A stretch of DNA of 64,000 nt from Tetradesmus obliquus (taxonomy: Eukaryota > Chlorophyta > Chlorophyceae > Sphaeropleales > Scenedesmaceae), in the NCBI GenBank assembly GCA_030272155.1, contig CP126195.1, positions 2,339,001 through 2,403,000 on the forward strand. The letters run 5' to 3'. The notes under the pieces are model-generated. The model worked only from the letters and a program-made list of their open reading frames with translations, was not told the origin of the DNA and ran no database searches. A program made the translations under genes and the position numbers. Shown here piece by piece: positions 1-12,335 of this stretch. Position 1 is the stretch's first letter. Each line of letters begins with the position of its first letter.

Positions 1-722
1 GGCACTGCAGCAGCAGGCGCTTCAGCGGCAGGCGCTTCCGCAACATACACTTCAGCAGCAGGTGCTTCAGCCGCAGGGGCCCCTGCGCCGCCCCCACACG
101 TCACCTGCACCAGCAGCTTCTGCCCGCGCTGGCAGTGCCGCCCCTGGCCGTTCTGGCAGGCCAGCCAGAAGGCTGGTGCGTCCTGCTGCTGCACGGTGTA
201 GGTGATGTTGCCGCTGCCAGCGAGTGGCGCAAGCTCCACGCCAGTGGATGCACTCCAGTTGGCTGGGCAGGCGCCTGCTTGTGGCGGTGTACATATGGGA
301 TGCGGTAAAACCAGAGACAGGGGGAGCACATGAGTGTGTGAATGAAGATGTGTGTGTATGAGAGGGCGAGACAGGGGGTTGAAGTACTGCTGGAAAGGCA
401 CAGCTGTGGCTGCCTCAACATGGTGCTCGTGAACTGCCAGCATGCTGCTTCAAGCAACAACAAAAGGATGATAGCAACCGCACTGCATTGCACCCTCCTT
501 CCCTTCCACCATGCCTGCAGCTGCACAGCATGCTCGATACACACCTGTGTCGGTTGCGTTATTGAACACCTTGAACACGCCATGGTTGCCGCTGCTCCAC
601 ACAAAGCGAATCTGGTCTCCAGGGCAAGCTGTGGCGAGGGGCGGGTAGGTGATGTTGCTGGGTGGGATCACCCACGGGTCGATTTCAAACAGCGTGGCAG
701 CTGCAGCGTACTGCAGCGGCAG
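1..722 (-). CDS. Phytocyanin-like blue copper protein (cupredoxin), partial at left edge
   Basis: Two exons are visible on the minus strand: one from about 722 down to 545, and a second from 274 to the left edge, with a 270-base GT-AG intron (275-544) that joins in phase. The fold is a single type-1 copper domain. The first His ligand is in GNHGVF. The Cys, the second His and the axial ligand are in the segment reading FWLACQNGQG then RHCQRGQK. The axial position five residues after His is Gln where plastocyanins and uclacyanins have Met, as in stellacyanins. After the domain comes an Ala/Pro/Glu repeat that continues past the edge, typical of extracellular hydroxyproline-rich tails. The start is not resolved. 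A hydrophobic signal-like segment with MLALCALLNAA lies just upstream (about 720-790) but in another frame, so a short 5' intron is likely. Probably secreted; the electron partner is unknown. Confidence 0.7.
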
Positions 723-2687
723 GCAGCATACTGCTGCATGGCGGCATTCAGCAAAGCACACAAGGCTAGCATGAGTTGAAGCGTGATGGAATTATTATGT
801 TGATGTGCTGGTAAAGTGCAGCTCCCCTGCATTCCGTTGTTGTCTTCAGCAGCTTTTGTCTGCTTGCTAGCACGTCTGACTAGCAAGGTGCAGCAATGCC
901 ACCTGTCAGGCAGTGCATGGGTTGTGTGGACAGAGCAACACGAGGAGCTTCAGGCAGGCTGCTGAGCAGCACTTGTTATGCTTCAAAAGAAAGGCCTCAA
1001 AAGCAATGCTTGCTTGAGCAATCGTAACTCACTCTGCCATGCGGTAGAAGATGATGCTGAGGTGATTTGTGAAGCGGGTCGAAAGGCCTGCTGCAGCTGT
1101 GACCACCAGCACTGCTCACCTGCAGCTGTGAGCAGCAAAGCTAGCGGCACCATTTCCAAGAGAGCAAAATAGGTATAGGAGGTTGTAAGAATTATTTGAA
1201 ATCCGTCGATGTCCTGTAGTTCCCTGATATCGCTGATCTGTGGTTGCTCCAAGGTGTTCAATGAACGTCACCAATGATCGCCACGGCCACACTCGTTGCT
1301 CAATGCGGTTTAAACACCTCACGTTTGATTGGTATACGATGCTGTGGCTTCAACGGCACACGTCTCAGCAAGTGCAACTAGGGTTCTGACGAATGTCCCG
1401 GTGGCGGTTACAAGGCCGAGATACAGGTGGCAAACTCTTGCGGCTAACGTCTTGATCGTGACAGTAAGACCCAAGCACACAAACACATCTTCTCTGACAG
1501 CTATACACAAGCTCAATATTGACAAGCAAATAATGTAACACAGCAGTGGTCTTACACCCTTCAGAGGTCACCTTCTTTTGGTGGAGGCCTTGCATTGCAC
1601 GGCGCAAATGCCTTTGCTTTGTGCCTGATGAAACAAGCATCATTATGCTCACTCCTTATCACACAGGTGCCATCACCGCACATGCCACCTCACAAGCGCG
1701 GCATCATGCTGCACTTGCCATCATGGCAATTGCATCACAGCTTGTCACCCATGCAAGGCCACCAGCGGCAGCACGTCACAATGCACGGAACAGTAGCCTA
1801 AGCCTGAGGGGGATTTTGATCACCATTCAAAGTAGCTCAACACCACAGGTCGGCTGGGGCCGATCCGTCTCCATCAATGCAACCACAGCAACAGCAACAG
1901 ACAGCAGCACAGACCTGCTGGTCGTGCCGTGCCAGGCAGAGGCCTGACGCTGCATGACTCAACCCACGGATGCGCCATGCACTTGCCGAAGGGAGCATTC
2001 ATACCGGAGCACATGCTGCCAATGCAGCAAAGAGCTGGGTAGATGCATGCATGATGTGTCAGCCACATGCTCCGATTGAAAGTGTCAGCCTTGCAAGTCC
2101 TGCTGTGCTTGTGCTACCTAAAAGGCGGCTGGCAGAGCTGGCTGGCATGCCAACGAAAGCATCCGCATCACACAAATGTTGACGTGCTGACGCAGCTGAT
2201 GCTAGCACAGAATACAACAATGTGATGGCTTGCGCCACCTACGCAGGCCACATGCCATCACTGCTGCGTTGACCAACAAATAACAATTGAGGGCAGGTAC
2301 CAGCCTGAACCCACCCACCAGGTCACCCGCAATGGCCGGCTGCCACACTCAGTGGCGCTTGAAGTGAAAATGTAAGTGAACTGCCGAAGGTTGTAGGCAG
2401 GTACTATGCGTTACTACAAATAAACATCCACATGTGCCGAGGAAGGCAGTCCTCGGGCCGTGCTGAAACCGCAACATTTGACACGCAGTGGGAGCGCTGC
2501 ACAGCAATACACAATCACTTATACTCAGATGCCAGTCAACCACCAGAATCATACCCAATCGTGACAGATGCGTGCACACCACCCACGTTGCAGCCGAACC
2601 CCATCCGTTACTACCAAGCCCAGCCCCACACATACACACGACACACAGCGACATCTTCTGCTTGTCACACCTAGCACAGCGCTCACA
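723..2687. other. Intergenic region, no supported gene
   Basis: This stretch lies between the 5' side of the minus-strand cupredoxin gene and the stop codon of the next minus-strand gene. Short open frames exist on both strands, but none has a recognisable motif, a good splice context or a continued partner exon. It should contain the cupredoxin promoter and perhaps its first exon, and the 3' UTR of the large Gln-rich gene. I see no tRNA, repeat array or clear regulatory element. Confidence 0.5.
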
Positions 2688-5600
2688 TCATGCCTCAGTT
2701 GTTTGCATACTGCTTGCCATGCGCTGCTGCACTGACGCTGCCTCGCAAGACGTGCGCCGCCGCTTGCAGCTGCGCGCCTCCTGGCTGCGGCTGCCGTGGC
2801 TGCCCTCACCCTCCTGCATTGCAGCAGCAGCAGCAGCAGCAGCTCCGGCGCTGGCGCCGGCCTCACCCGAGCGTGCACGCCGCCCACCGTGCTGCTGCTG
2901 CTGTTGCTGCGCTCCGTCGCTGCTAGCAGCTCCCCGGCTGCCTGCAGCCCCCGCTGCTGCGCCACCGCCGCTCCCAGCAGCAGCCGCAGCACTCGCAGGG
3001 CCTACAACAGCCTCCCCGTCTGCTTCCCCTGCAGCCTCCGCATGCTCCTGCTGCTGCAGGTGCTGCTGGTGCTGCTGGTACGCCGCGGCAGTGCCATACC
3101 TGGCCCCGCCGCCTGCGCCGCTCGCCATTGCGTTGCCTATGCTGCAGCCGTCCAAGCCAGCGCCGTAGCTGGGGCTACCCTCCGCCTTGCTGCCGCTGGC
3201 AAAGCCCGCACTGACGCTGCCGTAGATCTTGCTGCTGATGCCTGGCTGCATGCTGGGCTCAGGCTGGCCATAGCTGAAGCGCATGCTGCTGGCCCGCCCG
3301 CCAACCTGGCCTGCGCCTTCCTCCAAGCCGCCTGCGCCGTGCAGCCAGTGCTGCTGCTGCTGCTGCTGCAACGGCTGCGCCGAATGCTGCGCCTGCAGCT
3401 GGTCATGCAGTGCTGCATGGCTGCTGCCAGCGCCACCGCCTGCTGCTGCTGCCGCTGCTGCTGCTGCCGCTGCAGCGTAGCCATTGAGGTGCAGGTGGCG
3501 CTGCGAGGGGGAAGTGACTGCAGACTTGCTCTCCACAGCATGGCTGCCTAGCAGCGCAGCGTGGTGCTGCTGCTGAGCATGCCCGTGCTGCTGTGCAGCA
3601 TGGGAGGGCCCGTCGGCTTCCTGCTCATTCAGCCGCTGCTGCAGCTGCCCGTCAGGCTCGGGTTCAGGTGCACGGTGGCTGCCTGCAAGCACCACAGCGC
3701 AAGGCAGCGTAACAACAGTCAAGCGTCATTACGTACCAAAGATCTCACCCAGAGCTGCACCCAGCCTCGCAACTACACACAGCAATCATTTCTATTCAAG
3801 CACTAATAACATTTGCATGCTGTTGTAGGGATTGTCGCACGCCTCACACAACCCCGCCGGCTGCCACAACACGCGCGCTCACCTGCGCCCTCACTGACAG
3901 TGTGCTGCGAGCCAGCAGGCACCGCCTGATCCACCACCAGGCCTGCCTGGTGGCTGGCCACTGCACCACCAGGCTGCCGCTCGGGTGGCGGCACGCTGCC
4001 CACCCTGCCCATGCCTGCAGGAGGCGAGCCCCTGCTGCCATCCTGCTGCTGCCCCAGCTGGCTGTTGTTGCCGCCCTGCGCATCATGGCTAGGGCTGCCT
4101 GGGCCAGACCCAGCAGCATCGTCATCCTGCTGCTGCTGCGACGGCGGCAGCTGCATGTACGGCAGAGACGCAGCACCAGCAGCCGCTGCAGCTGCATTTG
4201 CCGGTGCTGCAGCGCCCAGCTCTGCTGCAGCAGGCTGCTCCTGCTGCTGCGGGCTGAGTTGATGCTGCTGCTGCTGCTGCTGCTGCCCTGCCGAGCCGGC
4301 GCCTCCCGCACCCACGCCGCTGCCGCTACCTGTCACAGGCGCCGAGCCCTGCTCTGCGAGCAGCCCAGCAGCTGCAGCAGCTGCTGCTGCCTGCGCCAGT
4401 GGCGTGAAGTTGACAGCAGGAGGGCTGTAATGTGCGCGGGATGTGTGCACGCCAGCATACAGCCCTTCAGCGCTCGCAGAGCGAGGCGGCTGCATGTGCT
4501 GCTGCGCGTTGCTGTTCGCCCAGTTGCCGCCCTGCCCAGGTGGCGGTGACGACACCAGATTGCGGTCACCACCGGCTGCAGAGCTGCCCTGGCATAGCCG
4601 GCTGCCTGCTGCAGCTGCTGCTGCCGGCGCCGCGCCATGCGGCCTGTGGTGGCTGGTGTAACCCCTGCCACCATGCGCATGTGGCAGCGGTGGCAGCCGG
4701 CCCTCAGCAGTGGAGCCAGCAGCTCCAGCTCCAGCTGCTGCTGCTGCTGCCGCCGCACTTGGCTGCATGTGGTGCGCCTGGTGCGCAGCATGTGCTGCAG
4801 CTGCAGCAGCCAGTTGCGCCTCTGCTGCTGTGCCTGCCGAAGCCCCCAGCATGCCATGCATTTCAGTCACCTGAGGCTGCTGCACACTTGGCACATGCCC
4901 GTGCGTGTGCTGCACAACGCCGTGCGCTTGGTGCTGCTGCGCTGCCGCCGCCACAGCTGCCGCCGCCGCAGCGGCAGCGGCAGCCATCTGTGCAGCTGCT
5001 GCTGTGGCTGGCACCTGGCAGTCTGCAAAGTGGCCATGGATCTCTGTCACCTGCGGAACTGCATCTGCTGCTGGCGCCTGGTGCCCTAAGCCTGTAGCAA
5101 GAGGGAGCCAACATTGCGAACAGAGCAGCAGCGGCAGCAGTACAGCCGCGTCAGCCCATGCAAAGTCACAGGCTGATGGAGATGCATGTCAGCAAGTCAA
5201 CTTCATCAACGAAGACGTGTTTTCAACGATGACAGAGACAAACAAGACTATGCCTGCACATGCAGCTTGCAACACACAGGGCAGCAAATGATCAAATCAA
5301 CAATGACAGTGAGCCTCGCACCGTAGTGGTGGCCAGACTGATGTGGCTGCGATGCAGTAGTCAGCACTGACGCAGGTGGCATCATGCCAGCCCCGTTACC
5401 AGCTGCGCCCTGCAGGCGGTGCGCTTGGTGCTGCTGCTGCCGCTGCTGCGCATGTGCCGGCTGGCCGTGGCCCTGCTGCTGCTGCTGCACATGTAGCGAC
5501 GGTGGCTGCAGCTGCGATGTGACGCTCAGTGTGCCACACAGCGGACTCTGCTCAATCTGCTGTGCGGCTTGCGGCTGCTGCACATGCTGCTGCTGCAGGT

Positions 5601-8600
5601 GTGTGGGAGGCTGTGCAAGCCCAGGAACATCTGCTGAGCCCTCTTGCAGCTGCCCTGCTGCCTGCGAAAGGCCGTTCATAACTGCCTGCTGCGGATGCTG
5701 CTGCTGCAACAGCTGCAGCTCAGGGCCATCGCCAACTTCACCCGCAGCCGACATAGTATGCCCACCCAAGTCCGGCGCATCAGCCAGGGCATTGCCAGCA
5801 GCACTGCTAGACCGGCGACGTGCTGCACCAGCACCCAGGGTATCAGCAGCTGCACCAGCAACATTGCTAGAGCTGTAGCCACCCTGCAGTGAAGGGCGAC
5901 CCAACGAGTGCGGCTGCTGCTGCTGTTGCTGCGCCACCGCTGCTACAGCTGCCGCAGCTGCTACAGCTGCCTGCTGCAACAGCATGCCGCCTTGGCCTAG
6001 CTGCTGCTGCTGCTGCTGCTGCAGTTGCTGCTGTGACACACCGTTCAGCCCAGCTGCAGCAGCTGCTGCTGCTGCTGCAGCAGCTGCCTCAAGCACTCCC
6101 AACGCCCCAGGTGCTGATGCGGCAGGTGGGCTAGCAGCAGCAGGGCTGTGCCCTGCGCCAGCTCCAGCAGCAGAGCAGCTGGGCACTGCCGCAGGCAGCG
6201 CATTGCCCTGATGCTGCATGTTGTGCGCATGCTGGTGCTGATACAAATGGTGCAGCTGTGGCTCCGCTTGGTTCTCTGCTGCTTGCCCATAGCCGCCGCC
6301 TTCCGCTGCCCTGCCTGACTCAGCAGTCTCACATGCACCAGGAGGCTCGCCCCTTGCCTCGCCATCGCGCGAGTTTGTCGCACCAGCGGCATCCTCGTCA
6401 TACTCGTTCTCAGCGCCCATGCCCCAGGCACGGCCCTCATCTGCTGCTGGGGCCTCGCCTTGGCTGCCCTCGCCGCTCTTCTGGCTCTCGTTGTGTATGC
6501 TCATGTCCACGGTGCCGCTGTTGGTGCTGATGGTGGCGCTACGGGTGCCGGTCGGGCCAGCAGTGGCCATTGCCAGGCTGCTGTCGCGCTGCTGATGCCG
6601 GTGCTGCTGCTGCTGCTGCTGCTGCTGCTCTGGTGCTGCCTGGCCGCCCTGCTGCTGCGCTGCAGGCGCATCCTGCTGGTTGCTGCGCTGCCCGCTGTTA
6701 CAGGGCTGCTGCTGGTGCTGGTGTTGATGCTGCTGCTGGTGGTGGTGCTGCTGCTGTTCGTGGTGGTGGTGGTGGTGGTGATGCTGATGAGCATGTCCAC
6801 CTGCAGCAGCTGCAGCTGCCGCTGCTGCGCTGTGCGTGCCACCATCTGCTTCTCCTTGGCCTCCTCTGCTGTCAGCTCTGCTGCCCCTGCCGCCACCCCT
6901 ACCACCACCTCTGCTGCCGCCAGCAGCACCGCCAGAGCCTACACCAGGGCTCCTGCTCATCGGCCCAGTGGCTGTGGCAGCAGCAGGCATGGATGCTGAG
7001 GGGTTCAGGGAGGCAGAGTGGCTAGCACCGCAGGGCTGCGAGACAATCTCTGCCTCATGGTTGTTGCCGCCGTTGCTGCCGGGCCCATGGTTGCTGTTGC
7101 TGTGCCCAGACCGCGTGCTGGATTGCTCACTGTCTGCGTCGCTGCTGTCTCCTGAGCGGTTGCCCTCCTCATCTATCATTGTGGCATGCACAGACGCTGC
7201 CGGATGCACAGCATCGCCGTGCTGCTGCTGCTGCTGTTGCTGCTGAGCATCCTGCTGCTGGTCGGCAGGCAGCTGCTCATGCTGCAGCTGCTGCTCATGA
7301 AGGTCATGCTGCTGCACAAGCGCACCATCCAGCTGCGCAGCTGCATTGCCATCAGCTCCTGGCTGCAGCTGAGGGCTGCCAAAGCCCCCATGCTGCTGCT
7401 GCTGCTGCTGCTGCACAGGCTCCACACCCGCCATGCCTGACTGGCTACCTGTCTCTGCACCAGCCTCAGCAGCAGCAGCTGCCGCGCCCGCAGCTGCAGC
7501 CGCTGCCGCAGCAAGGTTTGCAGCGTCAGCTGCTACCACTCCGCAGCTGCCGCCCTCCGCTGCGTCCAGCATCGGTGCATCTGCCTCCCCTTCATCGCTG
7601 GTAAAGCCGCCGCCTGCCCTGCTGGCACCCCCAGCTGAGCTGATGGCACCACCACCACCGTCTGCTGCATGCAGCGATGGCGCAAAGGCCGCAACACCCC
7701 CGCCACCCCCACCCACGTTCAGCACAGAGCCATGGCCCTCGCCTGCTGTTGAGGTGCGGGCAGCTGCATGTGCAGCAGGCACAGGCGAGGGCGACGGCGA
7801 GCGCCACTGCGCGGTCTGCGGCTGCTGCTGCTGCTGCTGCTGGCCATGGTGCTGCTGAGGGCGGAACTGAGGCGGCGGCTGTAGCAGAGCAGCTGCAGCC
7901 TCGCCAACGACTGCAGGCGGCAAGTGTGCTTGCTGCACGCCATGCTGAGCTGCTGCTGCTGCAGACTGCATCACTGGCCCCGCTGGTCCTGCAGGGCTGC
8001 TGTGCCTTGCGGGGTGCGTGCCTTGAATGCTGGAGTCGCAAGACTTGGCATGTTGCACTGCCGGAGGCAGCATGCCGTAGCCTGCTACAGCCGGCTGTGC
8101 TGCTGCTGCTGCTGCTGCTGCCTGCTGTGCCCCTGACGCATGCTCAGCTGCTGCGCCGGCTGCACCAGGGAAGGCCAAACCGTATTGCTCGGTGGCTTGT
8201 GAAGCCAGGCTAGCAAGCAACAGACTCAGCGCATTCTGCAGCTGCTGCTGGTTGACAGCCAAGGGCGCCGCTGGCACGTCTGGTGCCTGCTGGCCAGCAC
8301 CCTCACCATGCTGCTGCTGCTGCTGCAGCATGGCAAGCAACGCAGGCGTTAGCTGTGCTTGCAGCTGCTGCAGCACACCATGGGGTGCAGCAGCGGCAGC
8401 AGCAGCGTCAGCAGTAGCATCCTCTGCAAACCGTGCACGATGCCTGCTGGTGATGCTGCTGCAAGCGCCTGCTGCTGCAGGCGGCAGCACATGCTGTTGC
8501 TGTTGCACGTGGCCAGCAGAGGCAGCAGGCACAGCTGCAGCAGCAGCAGCAGCAGCAGGTGGTGGTGCTCCTGCAGAGCCTGCTGCAGCCCCCTGCTGCC

Positions 8601-9809
8601 CTAGCAAGCTCTGCAACAGCTGCGCAGACGGCTGCAGCCCACCACCAGGCACAGCAGCAGACAGGTTGGCAAGTGCATGCTGAAACAGCTGCATCTGTGG
8701 CAGCAGCAGCCCGTGCTGCTGCTGCTGCCGCTGCAGGCCGGTCCGTAGCGCAGGCCGCAGCGGCTGACCAGGCCCTGCAGGGCTCACGCCTACTGCTGCT
8801 GCAGAGCTGCTGGCAGCTGGTGCGGCTGCGGCAGCAGCAGCACCTGCAGGCGGCATGCCAGCCTGCAGGACGGCAGCTGGACCAGGCACTGCAGGCAGGG
8901 TATGGGTGTGCTCCAGGCCGCCTGCCAGTGCTGCCGCAGCTGCTGCTGCTGCTGCGCCAGGGCCTGCACTGCCGCCGCCGTGCTCTCCCACCCTGCCCAG
9001 GCCGCTGAGGCCCGCGTGGCGGCCGCCACCATTGTCAGAGCTGCGGTGGTAGCCATCAAACGAGTCGCGTGCCTCCAAGCGCAGCGGCAGGTGCTGCTGG
9101 TCTGGGTGCTGCTGCAGGCCCTGCAGCCCACCGCCAGCCCCTTGCTGCTGTCCTGCAAGGCCGCCAAAGTCCTGCAAGCCTGGGAAGGTGGGCGGCATGT
9201 GCGCCCAGGCCGGCTGCTGCTGCTGCTGCAGCGCTGCGCCTGGCTGCTGTGCGCCATCCGCCTGCAGAATCAAGGCAGCAGTGCAGGTTGCCTCAGCAGC
9301 CAGCACCATGATGCAGCAACACTGCTCTCAACCTGCAGCAAAGACTGGTTTCCATGCCAAGACAGCGCCAAGACAACACCGCGCACTACCAAAGACGCAA
9401 GAGCCCCAGACAGTGCCACTGTAAGCATCAAGAGCTGTCCTGCAAGCAGTGGCGCCTTGGCTCAGCAGTCGGACTACATGCGTGCCGCATGCCTGGACCA
9501 AAGACGCTGCAAGCAGTAACACAACAGCCTCGAACGCTTTCTTGCAAGCAGCCATTGCATGCGCACTGTTTGACGCTCCTCCTGGCTCTGCTCTTGCATA
9601 CACAACGCAACAATACTTGTCCGTGCTGTGGCTCGCACCTGTTCGGCGCCTAGCCGTGCTGGGCTGTGCTGCCTGGCCCTGCTAGGCAGCAGGAAGCCAG
9701 GGGTCTGCCCATACACTGATGCGGGCGTGCCTGCCCTGCCGCCATGCTGCCGGGCGCCTGGTGCAGTGTGCGACACGACGCTGTTTGCGCGGTTGAGCTT
9801 TGGCGACAC

Positions 9810-9840
<31 letters not shown>

Positions 9841-10987
9841 GGCTGGTGTGCGTGGCCATGCGGCGAGGCTGGCTGCACTGCCGTGGAGATCAGGCTGTTG
9901 CTGGGCCGGTGGAAGCGGCCGCGAGAGGGCCGTGAGTGACCTGCCGCTGCTGGATTAGGCTCTGCAGAGTGAGAGCACTCCACTGCAACAGAAACCACCA
10001 CAAGCGGTGCAGATGTCTCACAGCAAGTGTGCAACATGCAGACGTACACGGGTGTTGAAGTGGTACAAGCTGTGCTGCTTATGTGGTTCAGCGCACTGCC
10101 TGCAGGCACACGCGCGTTCCTGAGGCCACCAAGGTGCAATGATGTATGAATGCCGAGCACCCCACTGATGCTGAACGTATCCTTGCAATGGTCATGTTAT
10201 TGTGCATGGCACGAACTGCAATTTTCTGCGATGCATGTCTTCCTGCAAGGCTGTGCTGCCCTGCCACCTTCCTGCCTGCCTCTGCATCCCAGGTACAAGA
10301 ACAGGCTAACACAGCCAACTCAGTTTAGGTTCTATGTCTGACGAAACTGTGAAAAGCTGCAGGTGCTGCTTACCATCTGCTTCTGCAGCTGACAGGGCGC
10401 TCTCTTCTTCCAGTGACCTGGAGGGCAGCGCCGCTGATCCTGCTGCTCGTGCGCCCTCAAACGACACGGCAGTGGATATCTGACTCCTCGCAGCACGCTG
10501 CAGGAACAGGTAGCAATCAACGCACATACAAAAGCCATGCGTCTGTCAGATTACGATGTGCAAAGCCCGCAGATGCTTGAAGCGCAGTCTGCTGAGCAGT
10601 GCCAGCTGAGCGTAGTGCTGTTGAAAGCGCTGCAGCTCTGTGCAGGAGCTGTGCTGCAATGTTGAACAATGTCGCAGGAATAGATGCAGAACCATATCAC
10701 AAGAACTACCATGATATCTGCATAATGGTCAGGAGCTCATGGCCACGTGCAGGGGAAGTCTGGTGAACAAGGTCAAGTGCTGCTGCTGCCTGGTGCTGGT
10801 GCCAGCAAAACAGCCCAAGACTTCGTGCCCGCAAGTAGCCATATGATGCCCAGCGCACCGGACTAACTTGTCCTCCAAAACTGTGAGGTCCATTGCCCTC
10901 GGACGAATGGTGCGAAGCAGCCCCGCTGGGCTCGGCAGCAGCAGCGCCAGAGTTCTGCGTGTGCAGAGGTCCCTCCTCCTGCGACAT
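2688..10987 (-). CDS. Very large Gln/Ala/His-rich protein, function unknown
   Basis: Six exons join in phase: 10987-10859, 10497-10374, 9982-9639, 9261-5322, 5091-3883 and 3682-2688. They total 6,741 bases, giving about 2,246 residues. The ATG is preceded by no in-frame extension that I trust. The protein is almost wholly low complexity, with long Gln runs, Ala runs, a His run near the middle, Gly/Ser stretches and one short RGG-like patch (GGGRGGGRGSR). Two short related segments, VTEIHGHF and VTEMHGML, lie about 60 residues apart near the start of exon 5. A basic cluster CKRRRTSC close to the C-terminus could be a nuclear localisation signal. I recognise no catalytic or binding domain. Such composition is common in algal transcription cofactors and condensate-forming RNA-binding proteins, but that is only analogy. 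Opposite-strand frames are mirror images of the triplet repeats. Confidence 0.75.
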
Positions 10988-12335
10988 GCTAGCCGCACCC
11001 TCTGCCCCACTACTTTATAACGTTTCAAACATGGTAGGTAGCTTCTTAGCCGTTCAGTTGCGACACGCGTGCAGTTCTTACGTTCTCGAGCTCCGGCAGC
11101 TCACCATATCAGTCAACACAGTGTACGTGTTCCTTGTCAAACATTAACATCAGCAACAATCGCTCGACGCTTGCTAGCCCAGTCCCTGACTTCAGCCAGC
11201 GTGTTTAAACACCCAACCCTTGGCATCAGTGCATATATTGTACGCATGCTGTTTGCTATGTCGCTTCTTGAGTTGTGTGAGGTTTGGGTTTCAGATATGC
11301 ATGCTTTTGACGCTGAACTCGTCACCCGCAAGGTAGCAGCAGCAATGCAGCAGCATTGCTAGTGGTCCATGCCAGCACTGTACAGCCGTTCTTGTATTGA
11401 ACACGCCCTTAGGTAAATGCAAACATTCACTTGACTTCCTGCAGCTAAACAACCTGCAGGCCGGATGTGGGGCACCAACAGCACGCTGCTGCACCTGCTT
11501 GCATATCACCAAGCCTGGGATCATGTGATGGAGGCTAACCTGCCTTACATCATCAGCTGTGTGCACCAAGTCAGAAAAAAAATGTAGGGAAGAACGGGAG
11601 TTTTTCAGAGCAACAGAGGCCGCTGAATGCAGCAGCTGTTTGCTTGCTGCGCCTCACATGTTGAGGATGTAAATCACACAAGGCTGGGCTAACTGAGAGA
11701 AACAGCAAATATGGTACGGCAAAGCAGCATGACATCGTTGTGGTCTGGCTCGCATCATAACCCCAGCTGGCACTGAGCCCAGTGCTGTACCGTACGCAGT
11801 AGCGGTAAGCTGCAGCAGATGAGCACCTGCATTGACGCAGACAACAAGCCAGCTCAACCGCAGCAGCCTCACAAACAGCCCAATCCAAATCACAACACCA
11901 GATTCACCGCGTCAATGGGCGCTATGTGACCGATGCTATCAAGCACTTCAAGTGCACCAGGTGGACAGGAGTGTGGAGCCCAGAGCTCAAAACCGTCACG
12001 CTTGCAAGCAGAAGCAGCAGCAGCTTTGATGGCTTCAGTGAACACACTTGCAAATGATCAGCTGGAGCTCGCAACAGTACCAATCGCTTGAGCCTCGGGC
12101 TTGGGTTCAGAGAGGCAGGCCGTCAGTAGCAGCATTTGTGCGGGATCGTGCCAACCGTCTCGCCCTCTTCCACACGCAAAACAAGCGAGCTTTTTTCGCA
12201 CCTGGTGCGTTTTTGTTACGACTGCTGTTCCGCGGGAGGCAGTGGTGACTGCGGCCACTGACCCTGCTCTCTTCGTTGCCCTGCAGAAATCCTCGAGGAC
12301 TCTCAGACAGGGAGGCTTTTACGCCGAGGACCAAC
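10988..12335. promoter_or_regulatory. Divergent intergenic region between the Gln-rich gene and eS12
   Basis: The two start codons face away from each other across about 1.35 kb, so both promoters should lie here. The last 170 bases before the eS12 ATG include a T-rich stretch (about 12188-12196) and a second T run near 12211. I cannot pick a TATA box or initiator with confidence. No coding signal is seen. Confidence 0.4.

Noticed and set aside
2690..9311. Many plus-strand frames rich in Leu, Cys and Ala opposite the Gln-rich gene
   Set aside because: They are the mirror of CAG/GCA triplets. The minus-strand exons join in phase through six splice junctions, while the plus frames do not connect.
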